A stretch of 64,000 nt of DNA from Pimelobacter simplex (GTDB lineage Bacteria > Actinomycetota > Actinomycetes > Propionibacteriales > Nocardioidaceae), in contig NZ_FOUK01000007.1 in assembly GCF_900114845.1 (NCBI RefSeq), forward strand, positions 1 through 64,000, read 5' to 3'. The notes under the pieces were generated by a model. The model was not told the DNA's origin. It worked only from the letters and a program-made list of their open reading frames with translations, and made no database searches. Shown here one piece after another: positions 50,171-59,032 of the stretch. Positions within the stretch are counted from its first letter, which is position 1. Each line of letters begins with the position of its first letter. The position numbers and the translations under genes were made by a program.

Positions 50171-51561
50171 CGGGTGAGCTCCAGCAGCGCGTCGAGGTCG
50201 AGGTGCTCCTCGACCAGGTCGCCGAGCAGGTCCAGCCGCGCCGCACGGGCCGCGGGGAACGACGCCCCCGACTCCACGCCGAGGGCGGCCCGCAGGTAGG
50301 CGTCCCGGGTCGCGTCGTCCTCCAGGCTGCCGTGCACCATCGTGCCGCTGACGTTGCCGGCCGTGGTGGTGCCGGTGATCCGGCCGTGGTGGATCTCGTA
50401 GCCGGCCGGCTCGTGCACGACCAGCCGCTTCTCGGGGCCGAACCGGGTGACCAGGTCGAGCAGGCCGAGCCCGTCGACGGCCGCGCCCGCCGCGCCCTCG
50501 ACGCCGTCGGGATCCTCGATCCGGCGACCGAGCATCTGGCAGCCGCCGCAGATGCCCAGCACCGGGCGACCCGCGGCCGCGTGCCGCTGGATCGCGACGT
50601 CGAGACCGCGCTCGCGCAGCCAGGCCAGGTCGGCGAGCGTCGCGCGCGTGCCCGGCAGCACCACGAGATCGGCGTCGCCCAGGCGGGCCGGGTCGGACAC
50701 GAACTCGACGTCGAGGCCGGGTTCGAGCCCGAGCGCGTCGACGTCGGTGAAGTTGCTGATCCGCGGCAGCCGGACGACGGCCACCTTGCGCACGCCCGCC
50801 CCCACCTCGGCGCGGCGCCCAGCCAGGTCGAGCGCGTCCTCGGAGTCGAGCCACAGGTCCGGGTGCCACGGCAGCACGCCGTACGTCGGGCGGCCGGTGC
50901 GCTGCTCCAGGTCGGCCAGGCCGGGGCGCAGCAGTTCGACATCGCCGCGGAAGCGGTTGACGACGTATCCCTTGACCAGCGCCTGGTCGGCGGCGTCGAG
51001 CAGCATGAGCGTCCCGTACGCCGACGCGAACCAGCCGCCGCGGTCGATGTCGCCGACCACGATGGTCGGGACGTCGCCGTGCCGGGCCAGCCCCATGTTC
51101 ACGTAGTCGCTGGCGCGCAGATTGATCTCGGCCGGGCTGCCGGCGCCCTCGGCGACGACGAGCTCGAAGCGCGTGCGGAGGTCGTCGAACGCGGCGAACG
51201 CCGTCTCCGCCAGGTGCGCGCGGCCGTCCTGCCAGTTGCGCGAGGACACCTCGCCGGCCGGCTGCCCCATCAGCACGACGTGGCTGCGCCGGTCGCTGCC
51301 GGGCTTGAGGAGCACCGGGTTCATGGCGACCTCGGGCGTCACGCCGGCCGCGACCGCCTGCACCCACTGGGCGCGGCCGATCTCTCCGGGCGCGCCGTCG
51401 GGGCCGGTGACGACCATCGAGTTGTTCGACATGTTCTGCGCCTTGTACGGCGCTACTGCGATCCCGCGCCGTGCGAACGCCCGGCACAGGCCGGTGGTCA
51501 CCACGCTCTTGCCGGCGTCCGAGGTCATCCCCGCGACGAGCAGGGCCGCGCCGCGGGTCAT
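50167..51561 (-). CDS. cobQ: Cobyric acid synthase
   Basis: A 464-residue glutamine-dependent amidase acting on the b, d, e and g side chains. N-terminal ATPase with GMTSDAGKSVV and APYKAQNMSNNS; C-terminal glutaminase with nucleophile Cys in GICGGCQMLG and GLLDLVTRF. ATG 51561 overlaps the upstream ferredoxin gene. Confidence 0.95.
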   Translation of the reverse strand: MTRGAALLVAGMTSDAGKSVVTTGLCRAFARRGIAVAPYKAQNMSNNSMVVTGPDGAPGEIGRAQWVQAVAAGVTPEVAMNPVLLKPGSDRRSHVVLMGQPAGEVSSRNWQDGRAHLAETAFAAFDDLRTRFELVVAEGAGSPAEINLRASDYVNMGLARHGDVPTIVVGDIDRGGWFASAYGTLMLLDAADQALVKGYVVNRFRGDVELLRPGLADLEQRTGRPTYGVLPWHPDLWLDSEDALDLAGRRAEVGAGVRKVAVVRLPRISNFTDVDALGLEPGLDVEFVSDPARLGDADLVVLPGTRATLADLAWLRERGLDVAIQRHAAAGRPVLGICGGCQMLGRRIEDPDGVEGAAGAAVDGLGLLDLVTRFGPEKRLVVHEPAGYEIHHGRITGTTTAGNVSGTMVHGSLEDDATRDAYLRAALGVESGASFPAARAARLDLLGDLVEEHLDLDALLELTR

Positions 51562-51920
51562 CCGCGCTTGCCCCGGAAGACGTGGCGCTGCAGTGCGGCG
51601 GGCACCGGTCCGCCCTCGCGCACCCAGTCGACGACGGCCTCGGTGGCCGCGCCGGAGAGCACGCCTCCGAGCCAGAAGTCCTTGGGCCGCCGGCCGCCGG
51701 GGAACCACGTGAAGTCCCGCACCAGCACGACGTTCGACCGGTCGCACTCGTCGAGGCAGTCGACGACGCGCACCCGCACCCGCGGCCCGCGCCGGCCGGC
51801 CCGGTCGTCGAGCGCCTCGATCTCGTCGCGCTGGGCGGCGTGGTCGGCGTCGGGGTGCTTCTTGGTCGTGCCGCAGCAGCAGTCGCGGCAGAGCAGGACG
51901 TCGCGCTCGGGCAGGGCCAC
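51558..51920 (-). CDS. Thioredoxin-fold [2Fe-2S] ferredoxin-like protein
   Basis: A 120-residue protein from GTG 51920. CRDCCCGTTKKHP near the N terminus and VDCLDECDRSNVV in the middle supply cysteines in the order of the thioredoxin-like [2Fe-2S] ferredoxins commonly found in actinobacterial cob operons. It may donate electrons to a B12 pathway step such as cobalt reduction; the exact partner is unknown. Located between cobF and cobQ with 4-base overlap on the cobQ side. Confidence 0.85.
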   Translation of the reverse strand: MALPERDVLLCRDCCCGTTKKHPDADHAAQRDEIEALDDRAGRRGPRVRVRVVDCLDECDRSNVVLVRDFTWFPGGRRPKDFWLGGVLSGAATEAVVDWVREGGPVPAALQRHVFRGKRG

Positions 51921-51921
51921 C

Positions 51922-52644
51922 TCAGGCCTCCGGTCCGCGGAGCAGGAAGAGGTCCATCACCCAGCCGGCCTCGGCCTTCGCGGCGACCCGCGCGGCCTCG
52001 ATGTCGGCGACGACGTCACCGACCCGGCCGGCGACGAGCCGCTCGCCGGTGCCGCCGAGGTTGGCGCCCCACCAGATGTGCCAGTCCTCGAAGCCGTCGA
52101 GGTCGACGCCGGCGGTGAGCATCACGACGAGGTTGCGCTGGCCCGCGGCGACGTCGCCGCGCAGCCGGCGGGCCGTGGTCACGTGGACCGGCTGGCCGAC
52201 CTCGTGCAGCACGACCGCGTGCCGGGCGGCCAGGACCTGCGGGGCGCTCACCCCGGGCAGCACGTCGAACGGGACGCCGAGCTCGCCGACGACGCGGATC
52301 GTGCCGTCGTAGAGCGACGGGTCGCCCCACACCAGGAACGCGCAGGTGCCGCCGCGCTCCTCGAGCACCGCGCGGTAGGCGGCCAGCCGGGCGGCGTACC
52401 AGTCGGCGACGGCGCCCTCGTAGCCCGCGCGGTCGAGACCCGGCGTGCGGTCCCGCTCCGGGTCCCGGACGACGACCAGCTCGACGCCGTGGGCGTCGCA
52501 CACCGCCCGTCGCGCGTCGAGCAGCGCGTCCTCGTCGCCCTTCTGCACCGCGAGCGCGTAGTCGCACTCCCCCAGAGCCGAGGCGACCTCGGGCGTGACG
52601 TGCTGCGGCCCCATCCCGAAGCCGAGGATCCGGACGCGGCTCAT
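51922..52644 (-). CDS. cobF: Precorrin-6A synthase (deacetylating)
   Basis: A 240-residue tetrapyrrole methylase. VRILGFGMGPQHVTPEVA at the start, FLVWGDPSLYDGTIRV, and DWHIWWGANLGGTGERL are typical for CobF, an enzyme restricted to the aerobic pathway. It methylates C1 with loss of acetate. ATG 52644 overlaps cobN. Confidence 0.93.
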   Translation of the reverse strand: MSRVRILGFGMGPQHVTPEVASALGECDYALAVQKGDEDALLDARRAVCDAHGVELVVVRDPERDRTPGLDRAGYEGAVADWYAARLAAYRAVLEERGGTCAFLVWGDPSLYDGTIRVVGELGVPFDVLPGVSAPQVLAARHAVVLHEVGQPVHVTTARRLRGDVAAGQRNLVVMLTAGVDLDGFEDWHIWWGANLGGTGERLVAGRVGDVVADIEAARVAAKAEAGWVMDLFLLRGPEA

Positions 52645-55600
52645 CGGTCCTCCAGGTCTCCCTCGACCTCGAGGTAGGCCGCCTGCAGGGCCGCGAGCAC
52701 CTCGGGGTCGGGCTCGGCCCACAGGCCGCGGTCCTTGGCCTCGTGCAGCCGTTCGACGATGCTGCGCAGCGCCCAGGGGTTCGACTTGCGCAGGAACTCC
52801 TGGTTGGTCTCGTCGAGGACGTACTCCTTGGCGAGCGACTCGTACATCCAGTCGTGCACCACCCCGGCGGTCGCGTCGAACCCGAAGAGGTAGTCGACGG
52901 TCGCGGCGAGCTCGAAAGCGCCCTTGTAGCCGTGCCGCTGCATCGCGCCGATCCAGCGCGGGTTGACCACGCGGGCGCGGAACACCCGGTTGGTCTCCTC
53001 CTGCAGCGTGCGCGTGCGGACCGCGTCGGGCGCGGTCGAGTCGCCGACGTACGCCTTCGGGTCGGCGCCGGTGAGCGCGCGGACCGTGGCGACCATCCCG
53101 CCGTGGTACTGGAAGTAGTCGTCGCTGTCGGCGATGTCGTGCTCGCGGGTGTCGATGTTCTTGGCAGCGACCTTGATCCGCTTGTAGTTGGCGCGCATGT
53201 CGTCGGCAGCCGGGACGCCGTCGAGCCCGCGGCCGTAGGCGAACCCGCCCCAGGCGGTGTAGACCTCGGCCAGGTCGGCGTCGTCGCGCCAGGAGCCCGA
53301 CTCGACGGCCTGCAGGATGCCGGCGCCGTAGGAGCCCGGCTTGGAGCCGAAGATCCGGGTGGTGGCGCGGCGCTCGTCGCCGTGCTCGGCGACATCGGCC
53401 TGGGCGTGCGCGCGGACGAAGTTCACGTCGAGCGGCTCGTCGAGGGCGGCCACCAGCTGCACGGCGTCGTCCAGCATGGCGACGACGTGGGGGAAGGCGT
53501 CGCGGAAGAAGCCGGAGATCCGCACGGTGACGTCGATCCGGGGACGGCCGAGCTCCTCGAGGGGGATGACCGTCAGCGAGTGGACCCGCTTGGACGCCTC
53601 GTCCCACTCGGGCCGGACGCCGAGCAGGGCGAGCACCTCGGCGATGTCGTCGCCCGAGGTGCGCATCGCGGACGTGCCCCAGACGGAGAGCCCGACCGAC
53701 TCCGGGTAGCGGCCCTCGTCCTCGAGGTAGCGCGCGACCAGCGACTCCGCCATCGCCTGGCCGGTCTGCCAGGCCAGCCGGGACGGCACCGCACGCGGGT
53801 CGACGGTGTAGAAGTTGCGGCCGGTCGGCAGCACGTTGACCAGGCCGCGCAGCGGCGAGCCGGACGGTCCGGCCGGGACGTAGCCGCCGGCCAGCGCGTG
53901 CAGGGTGTGGTCGAGCTCGTCCGTCGTCCGGGCCAGGCGCGGGACGACCTGGGTGGCCGCGAACGCCAGCACCTGCCGCACCTGCGGGTCGGTGTGGAGC
54001 TCGTCGACGCGGGCCGGGTCCCAGCCGGACTTCTCCATCGCCTCGACCAGCTCGCGCGCCTCGGCCTCGACCCGGTCGACCTCGGTGGTCGGCGCCTCCG
54101 GCGCGAGACCGAGCGCGGCCCGCAGCCCCGGGACGGCGTGCGACTGGCCGCCCCAGACCTGGGCGGCGCGCAGGATGGCGAGCACCAGGTTGACCCGGGC
54201 CTCCCCCTCGGGCGCCTGGCCCAGGACGTGCAGCCCGTCGCGGATCTGGACGTCCTTGATCTCGCACAGCCAGCCGTCGACGTGGAGCAGGAAGTCGTCG
54301 AAGTCGTCGTCCTCGGGCTTCTCGTCGAGGCCGAGGTCGCGGTGCAGCTCGGCCGCGTGCATGAGCTGCCAGATCTCGCCGCGGATCGCGGCCAGCTTGG
54401 CCGGGTCCATCGCGGAGATCTTGTCGTACTCCTCGAGCAGGCCCTCGAGCCGCGCGATGTCGCCATAGCTCTCGGCGCGCGCCATCGGCGGCACCAGGTG
54501 GTCGACGATCGTCGCGTGCGCGCGGCGCTTGGCCTGCGCGCCCTCGCCGGGGTCGTTGACGAGGAACGGGTAGATCAGCGGCAGGTTGCCGATCGCCGCG
54601 TCGGTGCCGCAGGACGCCGACAGCGCGGCGTTCTTGCCCGGCAGCCACTCCATCGAGCCGTGCTTGCCGAGGTGGACGACGGCGTGCGCGCCGAAGCCGT
54701 GCTGCACCCAGCGGTACGCCGCCAGGTAGTGGTGGGACGGCGCCAGGTCGGGGTCGTGGTAGATCGCGACCGGGTTCTCGCCGAACCCGCGGGGCGGCTG
54801 GATCATCAGCACGACATTGCCCGCCTGGAGCGTGGCGAGCACGATCTCGTTGCTGTCGTTGACGAAGAGCGTGCCCGGCGACTCGCCCCACGCCTCGACC
54901 ATGTCGCCGCGCAGGTCCGCGGGGAGGTCGGCGGTCCAGGCGTCGTAGTCGGCCTTGGTGATGCGCACGTGCGCGTCGGTGAGCTGCCCGGAGGTCAGCC
55001 ACTCCTCGTCCTGGCCACCGGCCGCGATGAGCGCGTGGATCAGGGTGTCGCCGGCGACGGTGTCGTCGTCGAGGTCGAGGACGCCGAAGCCGTCGCCGAC
55101 GTCGTAGCCCGCGTCGCGCAGCCGGCGCAGCATCCGGACCGCCGACACCGGGGTGTCGAGGCCGACGGCGTTGCCGATCCGCGAGTGCTTCGTCGGGTAG
55201 GCGCTGAGCATGAGCGCGATCCGCTTGTCGGCGTTGGGCACGTGGCGCAGCCGCGCGTAGCTGACTGCCAGGCCCGCGACGCGCGCGGCGCGCTCCGGGT
55301 CGGCGACGTACGACGGCAGGCCGGCCGGGTCGTCGGGGTCGATCTCCTTGAACGAGAACGGGGCGGTGCTGATCCGGCCGTCGAACTCGGGGATCGCCAC
55401 CTGGTTGGCGTAGTCGAGCGGCGAGACGCCGTCGTCGGAGGCCTCCCACTCGGCCCGGCTGCTGGTCAGGCAGAGCCCCTGCAGGACGGGGATGTCGAGG
55501 GCGGCCATCCGCTCGACGTCCCAGGTCTCGTCGTCACCGCCGGCGCTCGCACCGGCCGGGACGCTGCCGCCCGCGGCGAGCACCGTGACGACCAGCGCGT

Positions 55601-56270
55601 CGAGCTCGCCGAGCGCGGTGAACAGCTCGTCCGGCGCGGCGCGCAGCGAGCCCGCGAAGACCGGGACGCCGACCGCCTGGCCGGTCGCGTCGATCGCGTC
55701 GCAGAGCGCGTGCACGAAGGCGGTGTTCCCGCTCGCCTGGTGGGCGCGGTAGAAGAGCACGCCGACCTTCGCCCGTCGTACCGGACAATTTGGTCCCGTT
55801 TCGGGCGAATTCACGACCATTTCGTCCGGTACGACGGTGGGCCGCTCGACCAGGCCCCAGGCCGGGATCACCTCCGGCGGCTCGAAGCCCTCACCGGTGA
55901 GCAGCACCGTGTCGGAGAGGAAGGCGTGCAGCTGGGCCAGGTTCCGCGGGCCGCCCTCGGCCAGGTAGCGGTGCGCCTCCGCGGCGAGGCCGACCGGGAC
56001 CGTCGAGGTCTCCATCAGCTCCGCGCTCGGCGTCTGCTCGCCGCCGAGCACCACGAGCGGGCGCCCGGTGGCCCGCAGCGCGGCCAGCTCGCCGTCGTAC
56101 TGCTGGGGGGAGCCGAGCAGCCGGACGACGACCAGGTCGCTCTCCCCGGCCAGCGCGACGAGCCCGTCGAGCGCCGAGCGGTTCGGGTTGGCCCAGCGGT
56201 AGTCGGCGCCACTCGCCCGCGCGGAGAGCAGGTCGGTGTCGGACGTGGACAGCAGTGCGATGCGCGCCAT
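52641..56270 (-). CDS. cobN: Cobaltochelatase large subunit CobN with in-frame palindrome insert
   Basis: A 1209-residue protein inserting cobalt into hydrogenobyrinic acid a,c-diamide. ATG 56270 matches the usual CobN start (MARIALLSTSDTDLLSARAS); an earlier in-frame ATG exists at 56306. Family landmarks include FYRAHQASGNTAFV, VVHLGKHGSMEWLPGK and DVTVRISGFFRDAFP. Residues about 144-167 are encoded by a copy of the 65-bp palindromic element (55773-55837), placed just before the conserved VGVLFYRAH strand; the frame remains open. It works with the ChlID fusion at 38389. It is driven from riboswitch 3. Confidence 0.94.
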   Translation of the reverse strand: MARIALLSTSDTDLLSARASGADYRWANPNRSALDGLVALAGESDLVVVRLLGSPQQYDGELAALRATGRPLVVLGGEQTPSAELMETSTVPVGLAAEAHRYLAEGGPRNLAQLHAFLSDTVLLTGEGFEPPEVIPAWGLVERPTVVPDEMVVNSPETGPNCPVRRAKVGVLFYRAHQASGNTAFVHALCDAIDATGQAVGVPVFAGSLRAAPDELFTALGELDALVVTVLAAGGSVPAGASAGGDDETWDVERMAALDIPVLQGLCLTSSRAEWEASDDGVSPLDYANQVAIPEFDGRISTAPFSFKEIDPDDPAGLPSYVADPERAARVAGLAVSYARLRHVPNADKRIALMLSAYPTKHSRIGNAVGLDTPVSAVRMLRRLRDAGYDVGDGFGVLDLDDDTVAGDTLIHALIAAGGQDEEWLTSGQLTDAHVRITKADYDAWTADLPADLRGDMVEAWGESPGTLFVNDSNEIVLATLQAGNVVLMIQPPRGFGENPVAIYHDPDLAPSHHYLAAYRWVQHGFGAHAVVHLGKHGSMEWLPGKNAALSASCGTDAAIGNLPLIYPFLVNDPGEGAQAKRRAHATIVDHLVPPMARAESYGDIARLEGLLEEYDKISAMDPAKLAAIRGEIWQLMHAAELHRDLGLDEKPEDDDFDDFLLHVDGWLCEIKDVQIRDGLHVLGQAPEGEARVNLVLAILRAAQVWGGQSHAVPGLRAALGLAPEAPTTEVDRVEAEARELVEAMEKSGWDPARVDELHTDPQVRQVLAFAATQVVPRLARTTDELDHTLHALAGGYVPAGPSGSPLRGLVNVLPTGRNFYTVDPRAVPSRLAWQTGQAMAESLVARYLEDEGRYPESVGLSVWGTSAMRTSGDDIAEVLALLGVRPEWDEASKRVHSLTVIPLEELGRPRIDVTVRISGFFRDAFPHVVAMLDDAVQLVAALDEPLDVNFVRAHAQADVAEHGDERRATTRIFGSKPGSYGAGILQAVESGSWRDDADLAEVYTAWGGFAYGRGLDGVPAADDMRANYKRIKVAAKNIDTREHDIADSDDYFQYHGGMVATVRALTGADPKAYVGDSTAPDAVRTRTLQEETNRVFRARVVNPRWIGAMQRHGYKGAFELAATVDYLFGFDATAGVVHDWMYESLAKEYVLDETNQEFLRKSNPWALRSIVERLHEAKDRGLWAEPDPEVLAALQAAYLEVEGDLEDR
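55773..55837 (+). repeat. 65-bp palindromic element, copy 3, inside cobN
   Basis: Arms 55773-55794 and 55816-55837 begin and end with the same GTCGTACCGGAC and GTCCGGTACGAC as copies 1 and 2; the inner parts of the arms have three mismatches. It has no stop codon in the cobN frame and a length close to a multiple of three. Confidence 0.85.
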
Positions 56271-56313
56271 GACGCTCAAGGCCTCCTCGGGGTTCTCGCC
56301 CCTCATCGGTAGG

Positions 56314-56424
56314 TGTGTCCGCGGCCAGTGTCTGGCTGCCCGGCAGCGCCCTCGCGGAGGCTGACAGGATCACAGTGGCGGAACCGCCCCGGTCTCACAC
56401 CGGGTTCCTGGGCCGCGGACCTGT
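56314..56424 (-). ncRNA. Cobalamin riboswitch 3 (cobN operon)
   Basis: On the minus strand AGGAACCCGGTGTGAGACCG, CCGCCACTGTGA and GGGCAGCCAGACACTGGCC give the B12 aptamer core. P1 forms between 56411-56419 and 56318-56326 (TCCGCGGCC pairing). The SD GAGGAGG and cobN start follow within 60 bases. Confidence 0.92.
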
Positions 56425-56448
56425 GGGGAGTCAGCCTACGGTGGGGTC

Positions 56449-56997
56449 GTGACTTCCCCGCAGGCGCCTGGTCTCAATGTGGCCGTGCACGGCCACCCCA
56501 ACCTGGACACCCTCCTGCTCTGGCACCCCGCGGTCCGCACCGACGCCGACGCCGTCGGCGCGCTGGCGAGCCGGATCGCCACCCGCAGCGGCGTCCGGGT
56601 CGTCGTCCCGACCTGGGAGGACGGGCGCGACCTGCTGCGCTCGGTGCGCTACGCCCGCGGCTCGGCGGTGCACCCGCCGGACCAGGTCGCCGTGGTCGGG
56701 TACGGCGAGGCCGGCGTCGCCGCGCTGAGCCTGGCCCAGCACCAGCGGCGGCTCGGGATCGGCCTGCGCCGGGTGACGTGCGTCGACGGCGCGGGCGACC
56801 TGGTCGACCCGATCAGCGGGCAGCCGCTGGGGGCGCCGTCCGCGCGGCCGGACGCGGTGGCGACCGAGGTCGACGTCGTCGCGTCGGGTGCGGGCGACTG
56901 GGCTGCGACGACGGTGACGGCGTGGCAGGCCGCGGGATGGGCCGCCACGCTCGTCCCGGCGGATCAGTTCACCTGGCGGGTGAGCCCCTCCCAGTAG
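56449..56997 (+). CDS. Alpha/beta-hydrolase-like protein lacking the nucleophile
   Basis: A 182-residue protein from GTG 56449. VAVHGHPNLDTLLLWHPAV near the start and VAVVGYGEAGVAALSLA in the middle resemble an alpha/beta-hydrolase, but the nucleophile elbow reads G-Y-G-E-A-G, without Ser, Cys or Asp at the elbow centre. It is also shorter than most hydrolases. It may be a non-catalytic relative. It is divergent from riboswitch 3 and convergent with the acyl-CoA synthetase. Confidence 0.6.
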   Translation: MTSPQAPGLNVAVHGHPNLDTLLLWHPAVRTDADAVGALASRIATRSGVRVVVPTWEDGRDLLRSVRYARGSAVHPPDQVAVVGYGEAGVAALSLAQHQRRLGIGLRRVTCVDGAGDLVDPISGQPLGAPSARPDAVATEVDVVASGAGDWAATTVTAWQAAGWAATLVPADQFTWRVSPSQ

Positions 56998-58517
56998 GGC
57001 GCGCGCAGCTTGAACTTCTGCAGCTTGCCGGTCGCCGTCCGGGCCAGCTCGTCGCGGAACTCCACCGACGTCGGGGCCTTGTAGCCGGCGAGGCGGTCCT
57101 TGCACCAGCGGATCAGCTCGGCCTCCATCTCGGGGCCGGCGGTCGCGTCGGCGGTCAGCACGACGAGCGCCTTGATCGTCTCGCCCCACTTCTCGCTCGG
57201 GACGCCGATCACCGCGACCTCGGCGACGGCCGGGTGCGAGAAGAGCGTGTCCTCGACCTCGATCGAGGTGACGTTCTCGCCGCCGGTGATGATGACGTCC
57301 TTCTTGCGGTCGGCGATGGTGAGGTAGCCGTCGTCGCCGACGAAGCCGCCGTCGCCGGTGTGGAACCAGCCGTCCTTCAGCGCGGCGGCCGACTCCTCGG
57401 GCTGCTCCCAGTAGCCCTCGAGGATGACGTTGGAGCGGGCGAGCACCTCGCCGGCGCCCTCGTCGGACTCGTCGATCGCGAGCCGGACGCCGAGCGCCGG
57501 GGCGCCGGCCCGGGTGAGCCGGGTGGCGCGCTCCTCGGCGGAGAGGTCGTCCCACTCGGCCCGGGTGCGGTTGATGGTGAGCAGCGGCGAGGTCTCGGTG
57601 AGGCCGTAGATCTGGATGAACTCCCAGCCCAGCTCCTCCTGGACCCGGATCACCGTCTTCGTCGGCGGCGGGGCGCCCGCCATGATGATCCGCACCTTGT
57701 CGCGCCCGGGGATCTCGCCCTCCCAGCTCTGCGCCGCCTCGAGGACGGCGGCCGCGACCGCCGGCGCCGCGCACATCACGGTGACCCCGTGGTCGCGGAC
57801 CCGGCGCAGGATCTCGGCGCCGTCGACCTTGCGCAGGATGATGTGCTGCGCCCCGACGCCGGTCATGGCGAACGGCATCCCCCAGCCGTTGGCGTGGAAC
57901 TGCGGGAGGGTGTGCAGGTAGACGTCGCGGTCGCTGATCGCGGCGTGCAGGCCGAAGGTCACCGCGTTGACCCAGATGTTGCGGTGCGTGATCTGGACGC
58001 CCTTGGGCCGCGCGGTGGTGCCCGAGGTGTAGTTGATCGTGGCGGTCGCGCCCTCGTCGTAGGCCCACGGCGCGGGCTCGGTGCCGGGCGCGGCGTAGAG
58101 GGCGTCGTCGTCGCCGAGGACGTACTTCTGCTCGCAGGTGACCCCGGCGAGCGACTCCTCGAGCTCGGGGTCGACGTAGAGGACCCGGGCACCGGAGTGC
58201 TCGACGATGTACTGCACCTCGTCGGGGCTCAGCCGGAAGTTGACCGGCACCAGCACCCGGCCCCAGCCGCTGACCCCGAAGAACGACGTGAGCAGCCGGC
58301 TGCTGTTGTGGCTGACGACGGCGACCCGCTCACCCACCCCGATGCCGAGCTCGTCGAGCTTGGCGGCCTGGCGCCGGGCCAGCTCGCCGATCTGGGCGTA
58401 GGTGAGCTCGCCCTGGCTGGCGGCGGGCTGGGTCGGCTCGTCGACGACGCCCACCCGCTCGCCGTACACCTGGACGGCGCGGTCGAGGAAGTCGTTGACG
58501 CTGAAGGGGACGAACAC
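56964..58517 (-). CDS. AMP-dependent acyl-CoA synthetase
   Basis: A 517-residue adenylate-forming enzyme. P-loop-like YTSGTTARPKGVQITHRN (about 180-198), IYGLTETSPLLT, and WFHTGDGGFVGDDGYLTIADRKKD with the C-terminal hinge and catalytic Lys in ARTATGKLQKF. It activates a carboxylate, probably a fatty acid, to its CoA thioester. GTG 58517 lies 7 bases after AGGAGG. The closest branch is medium/long-chain acyl-CoA ligases; substrate unknown. Confidence 0.9.
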   Translation of the reverse strand: MFVPFSVNDFLDRAVQVYGERVGVVDEPTQPAASQGELTYAQIGELARRQAAKLDELGIGVGERVAVVSHNSSRLLTSFFGVSGWGRVLVPVNFRLSPDEVQYIVEHSGARVLYVDPELEESLAGVTCEQKYVLGDDDALYAAPGTEPAPWAYDEGATATINYTSGTTARPKGVQITHRNIWVNAVTFGLHAAISDRDVYLHTLPQFHANGWGMPFAMTGVGAQHIILRKVDGAEILRRVRDHGVTVMCAAPAVAAAVLEAAQSWEGEIPGRDKVRIIMAGAPPPTKTVIRVQEELGWEFIQIYGLTETSPLLTINRTRAEWDDLSAEERATRLTRAGAPALGVRLAIDESDEGAGEVLARSNVILEGYWEQPEESAAALKDGWFHTGDGGFVGDDGYLTIADRKKDVIITGGENVTSIEVEDTLFSHPAVAEVAVIGVPSEKWGETIKALVVLTADATAGPEMEAELIRWCKDRLAGYKAPTSVEFRDELARTATGKLQKFKLRAPYWEGLTRQVN

Positions 58518-58607
58518 GCGGGGGCCTCCTGTTGCACGGGTGTGACACCGACCACCCTAGGCCCGTCGTCCAGCGGTGCGCCCCCTCCAAAGAGGTGAGC
58601 AGCGGCA

Positions 58608-58625
58608 GATGAGAGTCCTCTCATC
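58608..58625. promoter_or_regulatory. ATGAGAG palindrome, copy 1
   Basis: GATGAGAG-TC-CTCTCATC is a perfect inverted repeat in the divergent gap between the acyl-CoA synthetase and the two-component locus. The same core, ATGAGAG-N2-CTCTCAT, occurs at 62556-62573 on the other side of the locus. It is a candidate binding site for the response regulator at 60464. Confidence 0.6.
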
Positions 58626-58657
58626 CGGCTCTCACCGGAGGCCCACCTTGCGGCAGG

Positions 58658-59032
58658 ATGATCCGGGTCATGGGACGTGTCGGGAAGGTGCTGCTGCCGC
58701 TCGCGCTGCTGCTCGCGATCACGGGCTTCGCGGCGGGGGCGGTCGTCGCCGCGGGCGCGGACGACGACCCGCCGGCCCGGCCGCCGGTCGAGCTGCCCGC
58801 GGTGCCGACCACCCCGACCTCCCCCACGACACCCACCGCGCCGCCCACGAGGACGCCGGCCGCGCCCCCGACCAGCGACGACGTGATCCGGCCGCAGCCG
58901 GACCTCGACGACGATGACGACCGCGACGACGACCGCGACGACCGCCGGGGCCGCGACCGCGGCAGCGACGACGACCGGGACCGGGACGACCGGGACGACC
59001 GGGACGACCACGACGAGCCCGATGACGACTGA
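58658..59032 (+). CDS. Exported Asp/Arg-rich protein
   Basis: A 124-residue protein from ATG 58658 (ATG 58670 possible). A hydrophobic segment at 9-32 precedes a Pro/Thr-rich linker, and the last 45 residues are almost only Asp and Arg in repeats such as DDDDRDDDRDD. Such a tail could bind divalent cations or act as a polyelectrolyte at the cell surface. It overlaps the histidine kinase gene by 11 bases and precedes it in one transcript. Confidence 0.65.
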   Translation: MIRVMGRVGKVLLPLALLLAITGFAAGAVVAAGADDDPPARPPVELPAVPTTPTSPTTPTAPPTRTPAAPPTSDDVIRPQPDLDDDDDRDDDRDDRRGRDRGSDDDRDRDDRDDRDDHDEPDDD

